Assembly: GCA_035649495.1 (NCBI GenBank)
Contig: DASRJL010000107.1
Coordinates: forward strand, 1-64,000
DNA: 64,000 nt
Origin: SG8-41 sp035649495
Lineage (GTDB): Bacteria; Pseudomonadota; Gammaproteobacteria; Burkholderiales; SG8-41
Direction of reading: 5' to 3'
The position numbers and the translations under genes are program-made. Shown here in pieces: positions 50,362-57,920 of the stretch. Under the pieces are notes generated by a model. That model saw only the letters and a list, made by a program, of their open reading frames with translations. It ran no database searches and was not told where the DNA came from. How positions within the stretch are numbered: the first letter of the stretch is position 1; each line of letters starts with the position of its first letter.

Positions 50362-51309
50362 GCGCTCCCATGATCCGGTAACGACAGCCAGCGTCCGGGG
50401 AGGAATGCGCTTCAACGCCGCCGTCTCCCGCTCTTGATTGAGGGTTGCCGCGAACCGGACGTTCCTGCGGATCTCCTCGAGATACAGGTGCAGTCCGCCG
50501 AAGTGATAGCTGCTGTAACGGTGGCTGCCGGCCAGATCCTTGTCGAGGCGGCGTGCCGCGCTCGCAAAAAACCTCGGCGTTTTCATCACCAGGTCCTCGC
50601 CGGACTCGAACACCACGTCCTCCCCGCCGTCGGGAAGACGCTTGCGCGCGATTCCGCCTGCCACGAACTCGGGATACAGCCGATCGCGGCATTTCTCCAG
50701 GTAACAGCGGTCCGCCATCTGCGCGATGATGTCGGCCGAGCCGAGGAGGCAGCCGAGGCGCCTGTAACGGGTACAAGGCACCGCGATTTCCGCGACCGGA
50801 ACCTCGTAGCCGGTGAAATGGATCAGGGTCGCCGCCGCTTCGGCCAGATCGCCCATGCCGATCAACGGGAGGTACGAGCGCAGGAAGCGCGCCCCGCGCG
50901 ACACGTGCGTGAGCGTCAGCTCGGCGCCGTTGCAGCTCGTCGTGTCCTCCAGACTGCGCACGTAACCGGCGTCATGGAAGAGCGCGGTAACGATACCAAG
51001 GCGGAAGAGCGCCGCGCCGAGGCTTTCCGGTCGCGCCACCGTGCGCTCGTGCCCCTCCAGCAGCCGTGCCATGGCGAGCGTCACATCGAGCACGTGCTGG
51101 ATGTCGTGATAGGGCGTGTCGCACGCGTGAAAGCCCGGAAACCAGCCATTGTAGAGCCGGTCGAGATCATCGAATGCCTGCTTGATCGCGGCGCCGGAGT
51201 AGCCGGGATAGAGCCGGGAATAGATCCGCGCGACCTCCGCGCCGACGGCTGCCGGATTGGTCACGTCGACTTTGCTGGCTACGTCCAGATTATTGCCTTG
51301 CCGGTTCAT
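50344..51309 (-). CDS. HD-domain phosphodiesterase-like protein (copy 1)
   Basis: 321 residues. The N-terminal pattern YHDIQHVLDVTLAMARL and the later TALFHDAGYV are the His and His-Asp metal ligands of an HD domain; the spacing recalls the catalytic domain of class I 3',5'-cyclic nucleotide phosphodiesterases (YHNxxHAxDV ... HDxxHxG). LIHFTGY and GSADIIAQMADRCYLEKCRD supply further conserved positions. A close paralog lies at 54690-55691. ATG 51309 matches the paralog's start (MNRxGNNLDV). Possible role: cyclic-nucleotide or related signal turnover; not proven. Confidence 0.8.
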   Translation of the reverse strand: MNRQGNNLDVASKVDVTNPAAVGAEVARIYSRLYPGYSGAAIKQAFDDLDRLYNGWFPGFHACDTPYHDIQHVLDVTLAMARLLEGHERTVARPESLGAALFRLGIVTALFHDAGYVRSLEDTTSCNGAELTLTHVSRGARFLRSYLPLIGMGDLAEAAATLIHFTGYEVPVAEIAVPCTRYRRLGCLLGSADIIAQMADRCYLEKCRDRLYPEFVAGGIARKRLPDGGEDVVFESGEDLVMKTPRFFASAARRLDKDLAGSHRYSSYHFGGLHLYLEEIRRNVRFAATLNQERETAALKRIPPRTLAVVTGSWERVTSDE

Positions 51310-51536
51310 CTGACTGCGTTCCAAGGAGGCTCCAGGAACCGGTCGTCTTCGCAACTTTCATGCCGTGGGCGGCGCCGATGAGCGTCGCTGTCCGGCCGAC
51401 AGGCGGAGGAGCCCGGGCGCGTATGGGGTTGCCTCCGTCAATAGGCCGTCGTCGCCCGCTGGCAAGTCGACAGGTGTCGGCCGGGTTTTTCAATCAGCGC
51501 CGTCGCTTAGTGACTTGCGGATGGCTGCGAGGCGCC

Positions 51537-51560
51537 GTAACATGTTACGTGACATGTTGC
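51537..51560. promoter_or_regulatory. Tandem 12-bp operator sites of a toxin-antitoxin operon
   Basis: GTAACATGTTAC (51537-51548), a perfect palindrome, is directly followed by GTGACATGTTGC (51549-51560), a near copy. They end 10 bp before the antitoxin start codon, where antitoxin autorepression sites usually lie. Confidence 0.6.
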
Positions 51561-51570
51561 GAGGCTTGCC

Positions 51571-51792
51571 ATGAAGGCTTTGAAGGCACACGAACGCATG
51601 CGCGGCTACCGCGCCCGGCAGAGGGCTGCAGGCATGCGCCTCGTCCAGTTGTGGCTGCCGGACACGCGCTCGAAGCGCTTTGCCGCGGAGTGCCGGCGCC
51701 AATCCCGGCTGCTGAAGGGCGATGCGGCGGAGGTACAGGCGCTCGAGTTCATCGAGCAGGCGGGAGCGTGGACCGACGATGCGTCGAGGTGA
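51571..51792 (+). CDS. MazE-like antitoxin (DUF3018 type)
   Basis: 73-residue basic protein, MKALKAHERMRGYRARQRAA followed by GMRLVQLWLPDTRS, typical of antitoxins of the DUF3018 group that accompany MazF toxins. The N-terminal half probably binds DNA (see tandem palindromes just upstream); the acidic C-terminus (AVEx-like EFIEQAGAWTDDA) should wrap the toxin. Overlaps the toxin gene by 14 bp. Confidence 0.85.
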   Translation: MKALKAHERMRGYRARQRAAGMRLVQLWLPDTRSKRFAAECRRQSRLLKGDAAEVQALEFIEQAGAWTDDASR

Positions 51793-52102
51793 TCTCGTAA
51801 CGGTCGCAGCGCCGGGCGACTTCGGCAAGCCGCGACCCGCGCTGGTCGTTCAGTCCGATCTGTTCGAGGAACTGCCGAGCGTAACGCTGTGCCTTGTCAC
51901 CAGCGCCCTGCGCAATGCGCCCATTTTCCGCATTACGGTCGACCCGTCACCGGAAAACGGCCTGCAGCGCATCTCCCAGATCCAGGTGGACAAGAGCTTG
52001 ACGGTGGCGCGTGAACGGGTGGGGAGAATCATCGGCCGGCTCGACGACGCTACCCTGCTCAAGGTCAATCGCTCGCTCGCGGTTTTTCTGGGGATAGCCT
52101 GA
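51779..52102 (+). CDS. MazF-like endoribonuclease toxin
   Basis: 107-residue PemK/MazF-fold toxin: MRRGDLVTVAAPGDFGKPRP and ALVVQSD at the N-terminus hold the usual R-G-D and K-x-R-P-A features, with VTSALRN further on as the Thr/Ser active-site strand. Such toxins cleave mRNA at short sequences. ATG 51779 lies within the antitoxin gene, giving coupled translation. Confidence 0.87.
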   Translation: MRRGDLVTVAAPGDFGKPRPALVVQSDLFEELPSVTLCLVTSALRNAPIFRITVDPSPENGLQRISQIQVDKSLTVARERVGRIIGRLDDATLLKVNRSLAVFLGIA

Positions 52103-52146
52103 ACCTCACTCGTACCCGAAGAGGCTTGCACGCCGAGCGGGCCGCT

Positions 52147-52506
52147 TCACTCGCTCAACACCTTGTCCGCCCATTCGATCAGCTGCACGAGAATCGCGGG
52201 ATTGGCGAAGGACGCGTTCTTTCCCGCGAGGTCTGATTCGAGGACTCCACGAGCCCTCGAGCAGGCGCCTCAGACGTGGACAGGCACGTGGAGCGTCACG
52301 GTCGTTCGCAGGATTTCCGCGAGCGGTGGCCAGCCCACGGGCACGACGGCCGCCGCTACGGGATCGCGCATGAGGGACACGGCCTCACCCAGAATGAAGA
52401 TCTGGGCGTCGTGGCCTGCTTCCGCGAGAGCATTCGCATGCAGGAACGGGAATGCCGCCTTGGTCGGGTCGTCGGAGCCCCATGCGCTCTTCACAAGTAC
52501 CTTCAT
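52147..52506 (-). CDS. DsrE-family selenoprotein with in-frame TGA (Sec79)
   Basis: Small DsrE-fold protein, 119 residues if the TGA at 52270-52272 is read as selenocysteine. The first 78 codons give a DsrE-like N-terminus (MKVLVKSAWGSDDPTKAAFP, then a long helix and ILGEAVSLMRD, VPVGWPPLAEIL). The frame then meets TGA and continues in register for 40 codons as GACSRARGVLESDLAGKN, with helical LVQLIEWADKVLSE at the end and a proper TGA stop. Cys homologs of the family, as I recall them, have CGxCxxRG at this place, so Sec replaces the active-site Cys and Cys82 is the resolving partner. A stem-loop right after the TGA (52239-52259) fits a bacterial SECIS. Likely a sulfur- or selenium-relay redox protein. 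Ordinary annotation would call only 52270-52506. Confidence 0.82.
52239..52259 (-). promoter_or_regulatory. Candidate bacterial SECIS stem-loop
   Basis: On the mRNA, CGAGGGCU pairs with AGUCCUCG (8 bp including one G-U), extended by one U-A pair outside, around the apical loop CGUGG. The loop begins 18 nt after the UGA and has G as its second base. Known bacterial SECIS elements have small apical loops with a G at one of the first two positions, 16-37 nt after the UGA, so position and form agree. Confidence 0.65.
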
Positions 52507-52522
52507 GACGGGTTCTCATAGA

Positions 52523-52667
52523 AAGGATGAAGGATGAACGTGGAAGGATGACCTGCTGACTGCAAGGATGAAGGATGAACGTGGAAGGATGACCTGTTTT
52601 TCAAGCTGCTACATCAACCGGGTCAGCCTTCATTCTTCCACGTTCCACGTTAGGCGGCAAAGCCGCC
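52523..52667. repeat. Heptad array with 33-bp direct repeat, inverted block and hairpin
   Basis: A 33-bp sequence made of heptads (aaggatg, aaggatg, aacgtgg, aaggatg, acctg) occurs exactly twice (52523-52555, 52564-52596). An inverted block of heptads (cttcatt, cttccac, gttccac) follows at about 52628-52648, then the hairpin GGCGGC-aaa-GCCGCC at 52653-52667. Fills the gap between the selenoprotein start and the end of the next minus-strand gene. Confidence 0.8.
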
Positions 52668-52674
52668 GGCGCTG

Positions 52675-53478
52675 TCAGGCGGGCAGCTTCCATCCGATCC
52701 AGTTGCACAGCGCCCGGCCCATGATCAGCTCCTTGTCCTTCGCGGAGAGCCACGGCAGCTCCTCCGTGAACATCGTCACGCAGTTCTTCCACGAGGTCGG
52801 CATGCGCGTGATGTCGGTGCCCCAGAACAGGCGCTCGGGCCCGAAGGCATCGTAGAGCTTGCGGATGTGCCCGTGGATGTCGCGATACGGATACGCCTCG
52901 CCCGAGTAGCTTGGCCCGCCGGTGGCCTTCAGCGCAACGTTGGGGCATTTCGCCGTCGCGAGAAGGGCGGGCAGGTGCGACCACGCCTTGTCCGGCCGTC
53001 CGTAGTGATCGATGATCAGCTTCAGCCCCGGGTGGCGTTGCGCGATCTGCGGGACCGCCTGCAGCAGGTTTTCCCCGATCAGGGCGACCGGCATGCCGGC
53101 GCGCTCGGCCGCGGGCCACAACCAGTCGAGGCTCCCATCCGTGAGCCAGGTCTTCTGGTGCGGCTGATTAAGTGCGTAGCGCAGTCCCAGCACCCCCGGC
53201 TGGCCCTTCACCCGGTCTATTCCCGTTTTGCTGTCCGGCTTGTCGAGGGGGAAGTTGGCGAGGATCGCGAACCGGTTGGGGTACTTGCGCGCGGCCTCGA
53301 CGGCGAGCGCGTTGGAGTTCGGATCCCAGCTGGGCGGGTGAATCACGGCCGCGCTGACGCCGCCCTCATCCATCTCCTTCAGTACATCCTCGGCGGTGAA
53401 GTCGAGGATCTGGCGATGGCCGGGATTGGCCGGTTTGTGGCCGGTCCAGATGTGGATCTGTGCGTCTACGATCAGCAT
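52675..53478 (-). CDS. Amidohydrolase-family protein (lactonase-like)
   Basis: 267-residue amidohydrolase 2 protein. The N-terminal metal motif is VDAQIHIW; IIDHYGRPD and FWGTDITRMP supply the later His and Asp. The shape (short barrel, DAQIHIW start) resembles the 2-pyrone-4,6-dicarboxylate lactonase-like group. AAAGGAGAC precedes ATG 53478. 118 bp after the Bug receptor end... upstream neighbour on the same strand is that receptor only through its 3' gap, so co-transcription is uncertain. Confidence 0.86.
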   Translation of the reverse strand: MLIVDAQIHIWTGHKPANPGHRQILDFTAEDVLKEMDEGGVSAAVIHPPSWDPNSNALAVEAARKYPNRFAILANFPLDKPDSKTGIDRVKGQPGVLGLRYALNQPHQKTWLTDGSLDWLWPAAERAGMPVALIGENLLQAVPQIAQRHPGLKLIIDHYGRPDKAWSHLPALLATAKCPNVALKATGGPSYSGEAYPYRDIHGHIRKLYDAFGPERLFWGTDITRMPTSWKNCVTMFTEELPWLSAKDKELIMGRALCNWIGWKLPA

Positions 53479-53493
53479 GCGTTGTCTCCTTTG

Positions 53494-53556
53494 CTATGAG
53501 CCATGAGCTATGAGCCGTCAGCCCTCACTGGTCACTGGTCACTGGTTACCGGTCAC
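53494..53556. repeat. Heptad array of nine consecutive units
   Basis: All in one 7-bp phase: ctatgag, ccatgag, ctatgag, ccgtcag, ccctcac, tggtcac, tggtcac, tggttac, cggtcac. Unit sequence shifts gradually from ATGAG type to GGTCAC type, as expected for unequal copying within an array. The last unit contains the stop codon of the minus-strand Bug receptor gene (53553). Confidence 0.85.
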
Positions 53557-54533
53557 TCGGCGCGGATGTTTGCCGCGCGGACGACCTTCGCCCAGCGCTT
53601 GATGTCCTCGCGTATCTCCGCGGCGAACTGATCGGGTGTATTGCCCACCGGCTCGATGCCGGTGGCCGCGAACCGCTCGCGCAGGTCGGGCTGGGCGAGC
53701 GCCTTCACGACCTCGGCGTGGAGCTTCGCGATGACTTCGCGCGGCGTGCCGGCCGGCGCCAGCAGGGCGTACCAGGAGGCGAGGATCATCGGGGGGCCGC
53801 CCGATTCGACCATGGTCGGAATCTCGGGCGCGATGGGCGAGCGCTTCTCCGCGGCGATGCCCATCGCCCGCAGCTTGCCCGCCTTGATGTGCGGCAGCGT
53901 GGCCTGTATGGAGTCGAACGCGACCATCACGTGCCCGCCCATGATGTCGATCAGCATGGGGAAGCTGCCCTTGAACGGCACGTGGGTCAGCTTGATGCCG
54001 GTCAACTGCGAGAAATATTCGCCGCCGACGTGATTGATGCCGCCGTAGCCCGGTGAGCCGAGCGTCAGCTCGCCGGGCCGGCGTTTCGCCAGCGCCACCA
54101 GCTCGCGCGCGTTGCGCGCTGCGAGCGAGGGATGCGTCACCAGCACGAACGACGCGCTGGCGATGCTCGTGACGGGCGCCAGGTCGCGCAACGAATCGAA
54201 AGGCAGCTTGGCGTAGGTGCTCGGGTTGATCGTGATCGTGCCGGTCGTCGCCCCCAGCAGCGTATAACCGTCGGGAGGAGATTTCGCGGCGATTTCCGTG
54301 CCGATGACGCCGGCCGCGCCGGGCCGGTTGTCGAGGACGAAGCTCTGCTTCAGGCTCTCGCTCATCTTCTGCAGCGTGGGGCGCAGGACGAGATCGAGAC
54401 CGCCGCCAGGCGCGAACGGATTGATGACACGCACCGGTCGCGCGGGGTAGTTCTGGGCGATGGCCGGAGCGAGCGCGGCGCAGCCGGCCCAAACGACGAC
54501 TGCGGTCCTCAACGCGATTGCGAACGAGCGCAC
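53553..54533 (-). CDS. Bug-type periplasmic solute receptor
   Basis: 326-residue TctC-family receptor; GTG 54533 with GGGAGGGGGG upstream; signal peptide ending near PAIAQNYP. Motifs: FAPGGGLD, RPGAAGVIG, HVPFKGSFPM, LLAPAGTP. Its stop codon is part of a heptad unit. Upstream of the lactonase-like amidohydrolase on the same strand with a 74-bp gap, a receptor-enzyme pairing seen repeatedly in this window. Confidence 0.92.
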   Translation of the reverse strand: MRSFAIALRTAVVVWAGCAALAPAIAQNYPARPVRVINPFAPGGGLDLVLRPTLQKMSESLKQSFVLDNRPGAAGVIGTEIAAKSPPDGYTLLGATTGTITINPSTYAKLPFDSLRDLAPVTSIASASFVLVTHPSLAARNARELVALAKRRPGELTLGSPGYGGINHVGGEYFSQLTGIKLTHVPFKGSFPMLIDIMGGHVMVAFDSIQATLPHIKAGKLRAMGIAAEKRSPIAPEIPTMVESGGPPMILASWYALLAPAGTPREVIAKLHAEVVKALAQPDLRERFAATGIEPVGNTPDQFAAEIREDIKRWAKVVRAANIRAE

Positions 54534-54576
54534 CGTGCCCCCCTCCCGATTCCGCGAGGTATTCTACGGCAGTGAT

Positions 54577-54682
54577 CAGGAGCCAGGATCCAGGATTCGG
54601 AGGCGACCGTGGTTGGGCAGGTCTGCCCAATCAACAACCAGGGGGCAATACGCTGAATCCTGACTCCCGAATCCCGAATCCT
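54577..54682. repeat. Heptad array: direct block, hairpin spacer, inverted block
   Basis: Direct units caggagc, caggatc, caggatt (54577-54597), a spacer that itself holds GGGCAG-gt-CTGCCC (54615-54628), and inverted units gaatcct, gactccc, gaatccc, gaatcct (54655-54682). Ends 7 bp before the stop codon of the second HD protein gene. Confidence 0.78.
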
Positions 54683-54689
54683 GCGTTTG

Positions 54690-55691
54690 TCAGGCGGCGC
54701 GGACCTCGGACTGGGCTGCCGGACTCTTGACAGAGGAGGAGGGGGATTCCTGCAACTCGGAAGCGCCGACCAGTGTGCTGGGAGGGACGCGCTTCAACGC
54801 GGACGTGTCCTCATCCTGCCCGATCGCTTCGGCGAACCGGACGTTCCTGTGGATTTCCGCGACGTACGGATTCTCTCCACCGAAATGACGACCGCCGTAG
54901 TGGTAGGTGGAGCCGAACTCCTTGTCCAGGCGGTGCACCGCCGCCTCGAAGAACTTGGGCGTTTTCTTCACGAGGTCATCACCGGATTCGAAAACGACGT
55001 CTTCCTGGCCGTCCGGCAGGCGCTTGCGCGCAATGCCGCCCGCGACGAATTCGGGATAGAGCCGGTCGCGGCATTTCTCCAGGTAACAGCGGTCGGCCAT
55101 CTGCGCAATGATGTCCGCCGAGCCGAGCAAGGTCCCGAGCAGCCGGTAGCGCAGCGAAGGAACCCGGATATTCGCGACGGGAATCTCGAAGCCGGTGAAA
55201 TGGATCAGGCCCGCGGCGGCCTCGGCCATGTCGCCCATTCCGATCTGCGGCAGGTACGAACGCAGAAAGTGCGAGCCGCGCGAAACATGCGTGAGTGTAA
55301 GCTCGGCCCCGTTGCGGTGTTCCGTGTCGTTCTGTGCGCGCAGGTAGCCGACGTCGTGGAACAGGGCGGTGACGATTCCAAGGCGAAAGAGGGGTGCACC
55401 GAACCGTTTCCAGCCCGTTTCCATGCGCTCGTACCCGTCCATCAACCGTGCCATGGCCAGCGTCACGTCGAGCACGTGCTGGATGTCGTGATAGGGTGTG
55501 TCGCAGGCGTGATAGTCGCGGCAGGCGCCGCGGTACAGCGAGGCGAAATCGGCGAATGCCCGGTCGATCGCGCCGGCGGAAGAGCCGGGATACAGCTCGA
55601 CGTAAATCCGCGCGACCTCGTCACTGACGTCCGCGGGATTGGTTACGTCGACGCTGTTGGATACGTCCAGGTTGTTGCCGTAACGATTCAT
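54690..55691 (-). CDS. HD-domain phosphodiesterase-like protein (copy 2)
   Basis: 333-residue paralog of the protein at 50344, highly similar along the whole domain: YHDIQHVLDVTLAMARL, TALFHDVGYL, LIHFTGF, GSADIIAQMADRCYLEKCRD and YPEFVAGGIARKRLPDG are all shared. It differs by a Ser-rich, low-complexity C-terminal tail (ELQESPSSSVKSPAAQ). ATG 55691 corresponds to the paralog's start. The pair flanks the toxin-antitoxin, selenoprotein, amidohydrolase and receptor genes and is in the same orientation, so a tandem duplication followed by insertion, or separate retention, is possible. Confidence 0.8.
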   Translation of the reverse strand: MNRYGNNLDVSNSVDVTNPADVSDEVARIYVELYPGSSAGAIDRAFADFASLYRGACRDYHACDTPYHDIQHVLDVTLAMARLMDGYERMETGWKRFGAPLFRLGIVTALFHDVGYLRAQNDTEHRNGAELTLTHVSRGSHFLRSYLPQIGMGDMAEAAAGLIHFTGFEIPVANIRVPSLRYRLLGTLLGSADIIAQMADRCYLEKCRDRLYPEFVAGGIARKRLPDGQEDVVFESGDDLVKKTPKFFEAAVHRLDKEFGSTYHYGGRHFGGENPYVAEIHRNVRFAEAIGQDEDTSALKRVPPSTLVGASELQESPSSSVKSPAAQSEVRAA

Positions 55692-55860
55692 CTGCGAAGC
55701 TCTTCGTTCTCTGCAAACCCTGCGACGAATGTCCATGGGACATCGCGGCGCAGCATGGAGTTCAACGCGCTGTTTTAAGTCGGATTTGACATTAGCTCGC
55801 GCGGCTCATGGCCGCGTGCGAAATTAGATCACGCAAGTCCGGTTGCTGATATCTCCCAGC

Positions 55861-55874
55861 GTGACATAAGTCAC
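55861..55874. promoter_or_regulatory. Palindrome GTGAC-ataa-GTCAC in a divergent promoter region
   Basis: Lies between the divergent HD protein and TauE-type genes, 56 bp before the latter. Could be an operator; also similar in its half-site to the heptad units (GTGAC). Low certainty. Confidence 0.3.
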
Positions 55875-55929
55875 TTTTTGAAGCGGCCGTACGAGAAAAT
55901 CGACACGCCGACAAGGATCAACGACGCCC

Positions 55930-56676
55930 GTGGAATCCCTGGGGTTCATCCAGCTTACATTCGCTGCGCTCGTCGTCGTGGTCGCGTACGCCGTGCGCGG
56001 CGGCGCGGGGTTCGGCGGCCAGGCGGTCGCCGTCCCACTGCTCGCGTTGATCCTTCCTCTGCAGGTCGTGCTGGCGGCCATCGTCGTGCTCACCGTGCTG
56101 TCGTCGGTCGGGCATCTGCGGCGGGACTGGTCGAAGATCGACTGGCGGGAGATCCGGCTGCTGCTGCCGTACTCGGTGATCGGCGTCCTTGCGGGGATTT
56201 TTCTGCTCGAGCGCCTGGATGTGCGCGTGCTGACGCGGGCGTTCGGAGTCTTCGTGATGTTCTATGCGTGTTTCGCGCTGGCGACCGCGTCGCGGCCGTT
56301 ACGGGTTCCCCGGCGCGCCCTGTATCCGGTGGGCGCGATATTGAGCACGCTCGCGGGGGCAGCGGGAGCCACGTTCGGCGCGGCCGCGGGACCGCTGTAC
56401 GTCATCTACTTCAGCGCGCGGCAGCTCGAAAGGGACGCGTTTCGCGTGACGATCACCGCGATACTGCAGATCCAGGGATGCCTGCGCATCGCGGGCTATG
56501 CGCAGCTCGGATTCTTCGACTACACCACCGCGATACTCGTTGCCGCCGGGCTGCCGCTGATGCTGCTCGGCGCCGCCATCGGCCACTGGCTGGTGGGCCA
56601 CCTCGATCAGCGCTGGTTCAACCTCGGCGTCAGCGCGCTGCTCCTTTTGTGCGGCGCGGCTCTTTTTTTCAAGTAA
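55930..56676 (+). CDS. TauE/SafE-family sulfite/anion exporter
   Basis: 248-residue membrane protein with about seven or eight hydrophobic segments in two related halves: VRGGAGFGGQAVAVPLLALI near the N-terminus and TLAGAAGATFGAAAGPLYVIY in the second half are the paired family motifs. These proteins move sulfite, sulfoacetate or other organosulfur anions across the inner membrane. GTG start with AAGGA upstream. Stands alone between a divergent HD protein and a convergent small membrane protein. Confidence 0.88.
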   Translation: MESLGFIQLTFAALVVVVAYAVRGGAGFGGQAVAVPLLALILPLQVVLAAIVVLTVLSSVGHLRRDWSKIDWREIRLLLPYSVIGVLAGIFLLERLDVRVLTRAFGVFVMFYACFALATASRPLRVPRRALYPVGAILSTLAGAAGATFGAAAGPLYVIYFSARQLERDAFRVTITAILQIQGCLRIAGYAQLGFFDYTTAILVAAGLPLMLLGAAIGHWLVGHLDQRWFNLGVSALLLLCGAALFFK

Positions 56677-56693
56677 GAATCTGCAGTCTGTCC

Positions 56694-56918
56694 TTACTTG
56701 CTGGCCTGGCGATTGAGAAAGCGAATGAACAACGCGATGCCCAGGAACAGCACCGCGCCGCCGCCCGCTCCTCCCACCAGCATCATCGCCAGGTCGGCGA
56801 TGGGGGTCCCGGCAAGACTACCCTGAAAGTACAGGTTCATCAGGATGACGAGCGGCCCGACGGCCGCGCCGTTGGCCGCGGCCTTCGAGAGGCTCCATCC
56901 GGGGGGGCTTGCGGGCAT
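56694..56918 (-). CDS. Small two-helix membrane protein linked to a Bug receptor
   Basis: 74 residues. Two hydrophobic stretches (NGAAVGPLVILMNLYFQGSL and MLVGGAGGGAVLFLGIALFI) with a short loop. It begins 2 bp after the receptor stop codon, so the two are co-translated. It is much smaller than a TctB subunit (about 150 residues, four helices) and I cannot assign it. Glycine-zipper-like spacing in the second helix suggests close helix packing, perhaps with a transporter subunit encoded elsewhere. Confidence 0.65.
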   Translation of the reverse strand: MPASPPGWSLSKAAANGAAVGPLVILMNLYFQGSLAGTPIADLAMMLVGGAGGGAVLFLGIALFIRFLNRQASK

Positions 56919-56920
56919 GC

Positions 56921-57913
56921 TCACTTCGCGACGGCGTCCGGCTTGACCATGCCCAGCTCGGTGAGCATTCGGCGCTCCAGCTCTTCGTCCCGCGCCAGCA
57001 ATTCGCGCATGGGCTGCGATTTCCGGAAATCCGCTTCCAGCGCGTCCGCGTCGATCATGCCCTGCCACGCCGGATGCTTGAAGGTGCGCTCGAGCAGTTC
57101 TTCCCAGTACGCGATCTGCGCCGGCGCGAGGCCTTTCGGCCCCATGATCGCCGTCCAGTTGCCGAAGACGACGTCGTAGCCCTGCTCCCTGAAGGTGGAC
57201 ACGCCGGGCAGCGCTGCCGGGCGCTTCGCCGTGGCGACTCCCAGTATGCGCATGGCGCCGGACTTGTGATGCGGCACCAGGGCATCCACCGACGCCGATA
57301 TGGCCTGGATGTGACCGCCCAGCAGGTTGGTGATCGACTCGGCGGAGCCGCTGAACGTGACGATCTTGAGCTTGCGCGCGTCGCTCCCCCCCAGCTTGGC
57401 GAGCTGCACCATCATCATGTGGGACGGACCGCCGCGCGTGCTGCCGACCGAGGTCGTGATCGACTGCGGATCGGTCTTCAACTGCTCCGCGAGATCCCGC
57501 GCCGTTTTCATGGGAGAGTCCGTGCGCACGGCGATTGCGTTCGGCTCGTTGGCCATCACGGCGAGCGGCGTCAGCTCGGTGTAGTGGAGTGTGCTTCGTC
57601 CGAGTATGTGGTTGGTCAGCACTCCCTTGCGCACTACCGCGATATAGTGGCCGTCACCGGCGTGCTGGGAGACGTAGGTGTAGGCGAGGGCGCCGCCGCC
57701 GCCGGGCTTGTTCAACACGTTGACGTTTTCCAGCCATTTCGCTTCCCGCCAGATCTTCTGCATCAGGCGCGCGGTCCTGTCGTTCCCGCCGCCCGGCGCG
57801 GACAGCACGACGAATTCGACCGGCTTCTCGGGCTTCCATGCGCTTTGCGCGAACGCAGGCGGGGATGCCGCGAGCGCGACAACCGTCATGAGCGTCGCGC
57901 CGAGATTGTTCAT
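56921..57913 (-). CDS. TctC-family periplasmic solute receptor, divergent type
   Basis: 330 residues; ATG 57913 begins a signal peptide ending near PPAFAQSAWKP. First binding loop LSAPGGGNDRTARLMQ, then NKPGGGGALAYTYV, TFSGSAESI where most Bug proteins have PYKG, and a terminal segment ELEARMLTELG-like (ELERRMLTELGMVKPD). This is the same sub-group as the receptor at 22683. Downstream of an acyl-CoA dehydrogenase gene (41 bp) and coupled to a tiny membrane protein. Confidence 0.88.
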   Translation of the reverse strand: MNNLGATLMTVVALAASPPAFAQSAWKPEKPVEFVVLSAPGGGNDRTARLMQKIWREAKWLENVNVLNKPGGGGALAYTYVSQHAGDGHYIAVVRKGVLTNHILGRSTLHYTELTPLAVMANEPNAIAVRTDSPMKTARDLAEQLKTDPQSITTSVGSTRGGPSHMMMVQLAKLGGSDARKLKIVTFSGSAESITNLLGGHIQAISASVDALVPHHKSGAMRILGVATAKRPAALPGVSTFREQGYDVVFGNWTAIMGPKGLAPAQIAYWEELLERTFKHPAWQGMIDADALEADFRKSQPMRELLARDEELERRMLTELGMVKPDAVAK

Positions 57914-57920
57914 CGTCCCG

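Noticed and set aside
52270..52506. 78-residue truncated DsrE-family gene or pseudogene
   Set aside because: The frame continues past the TGA with family-like sequence, correct total length and a fitting stem-loop, so a selenocysteine codon explains it better.
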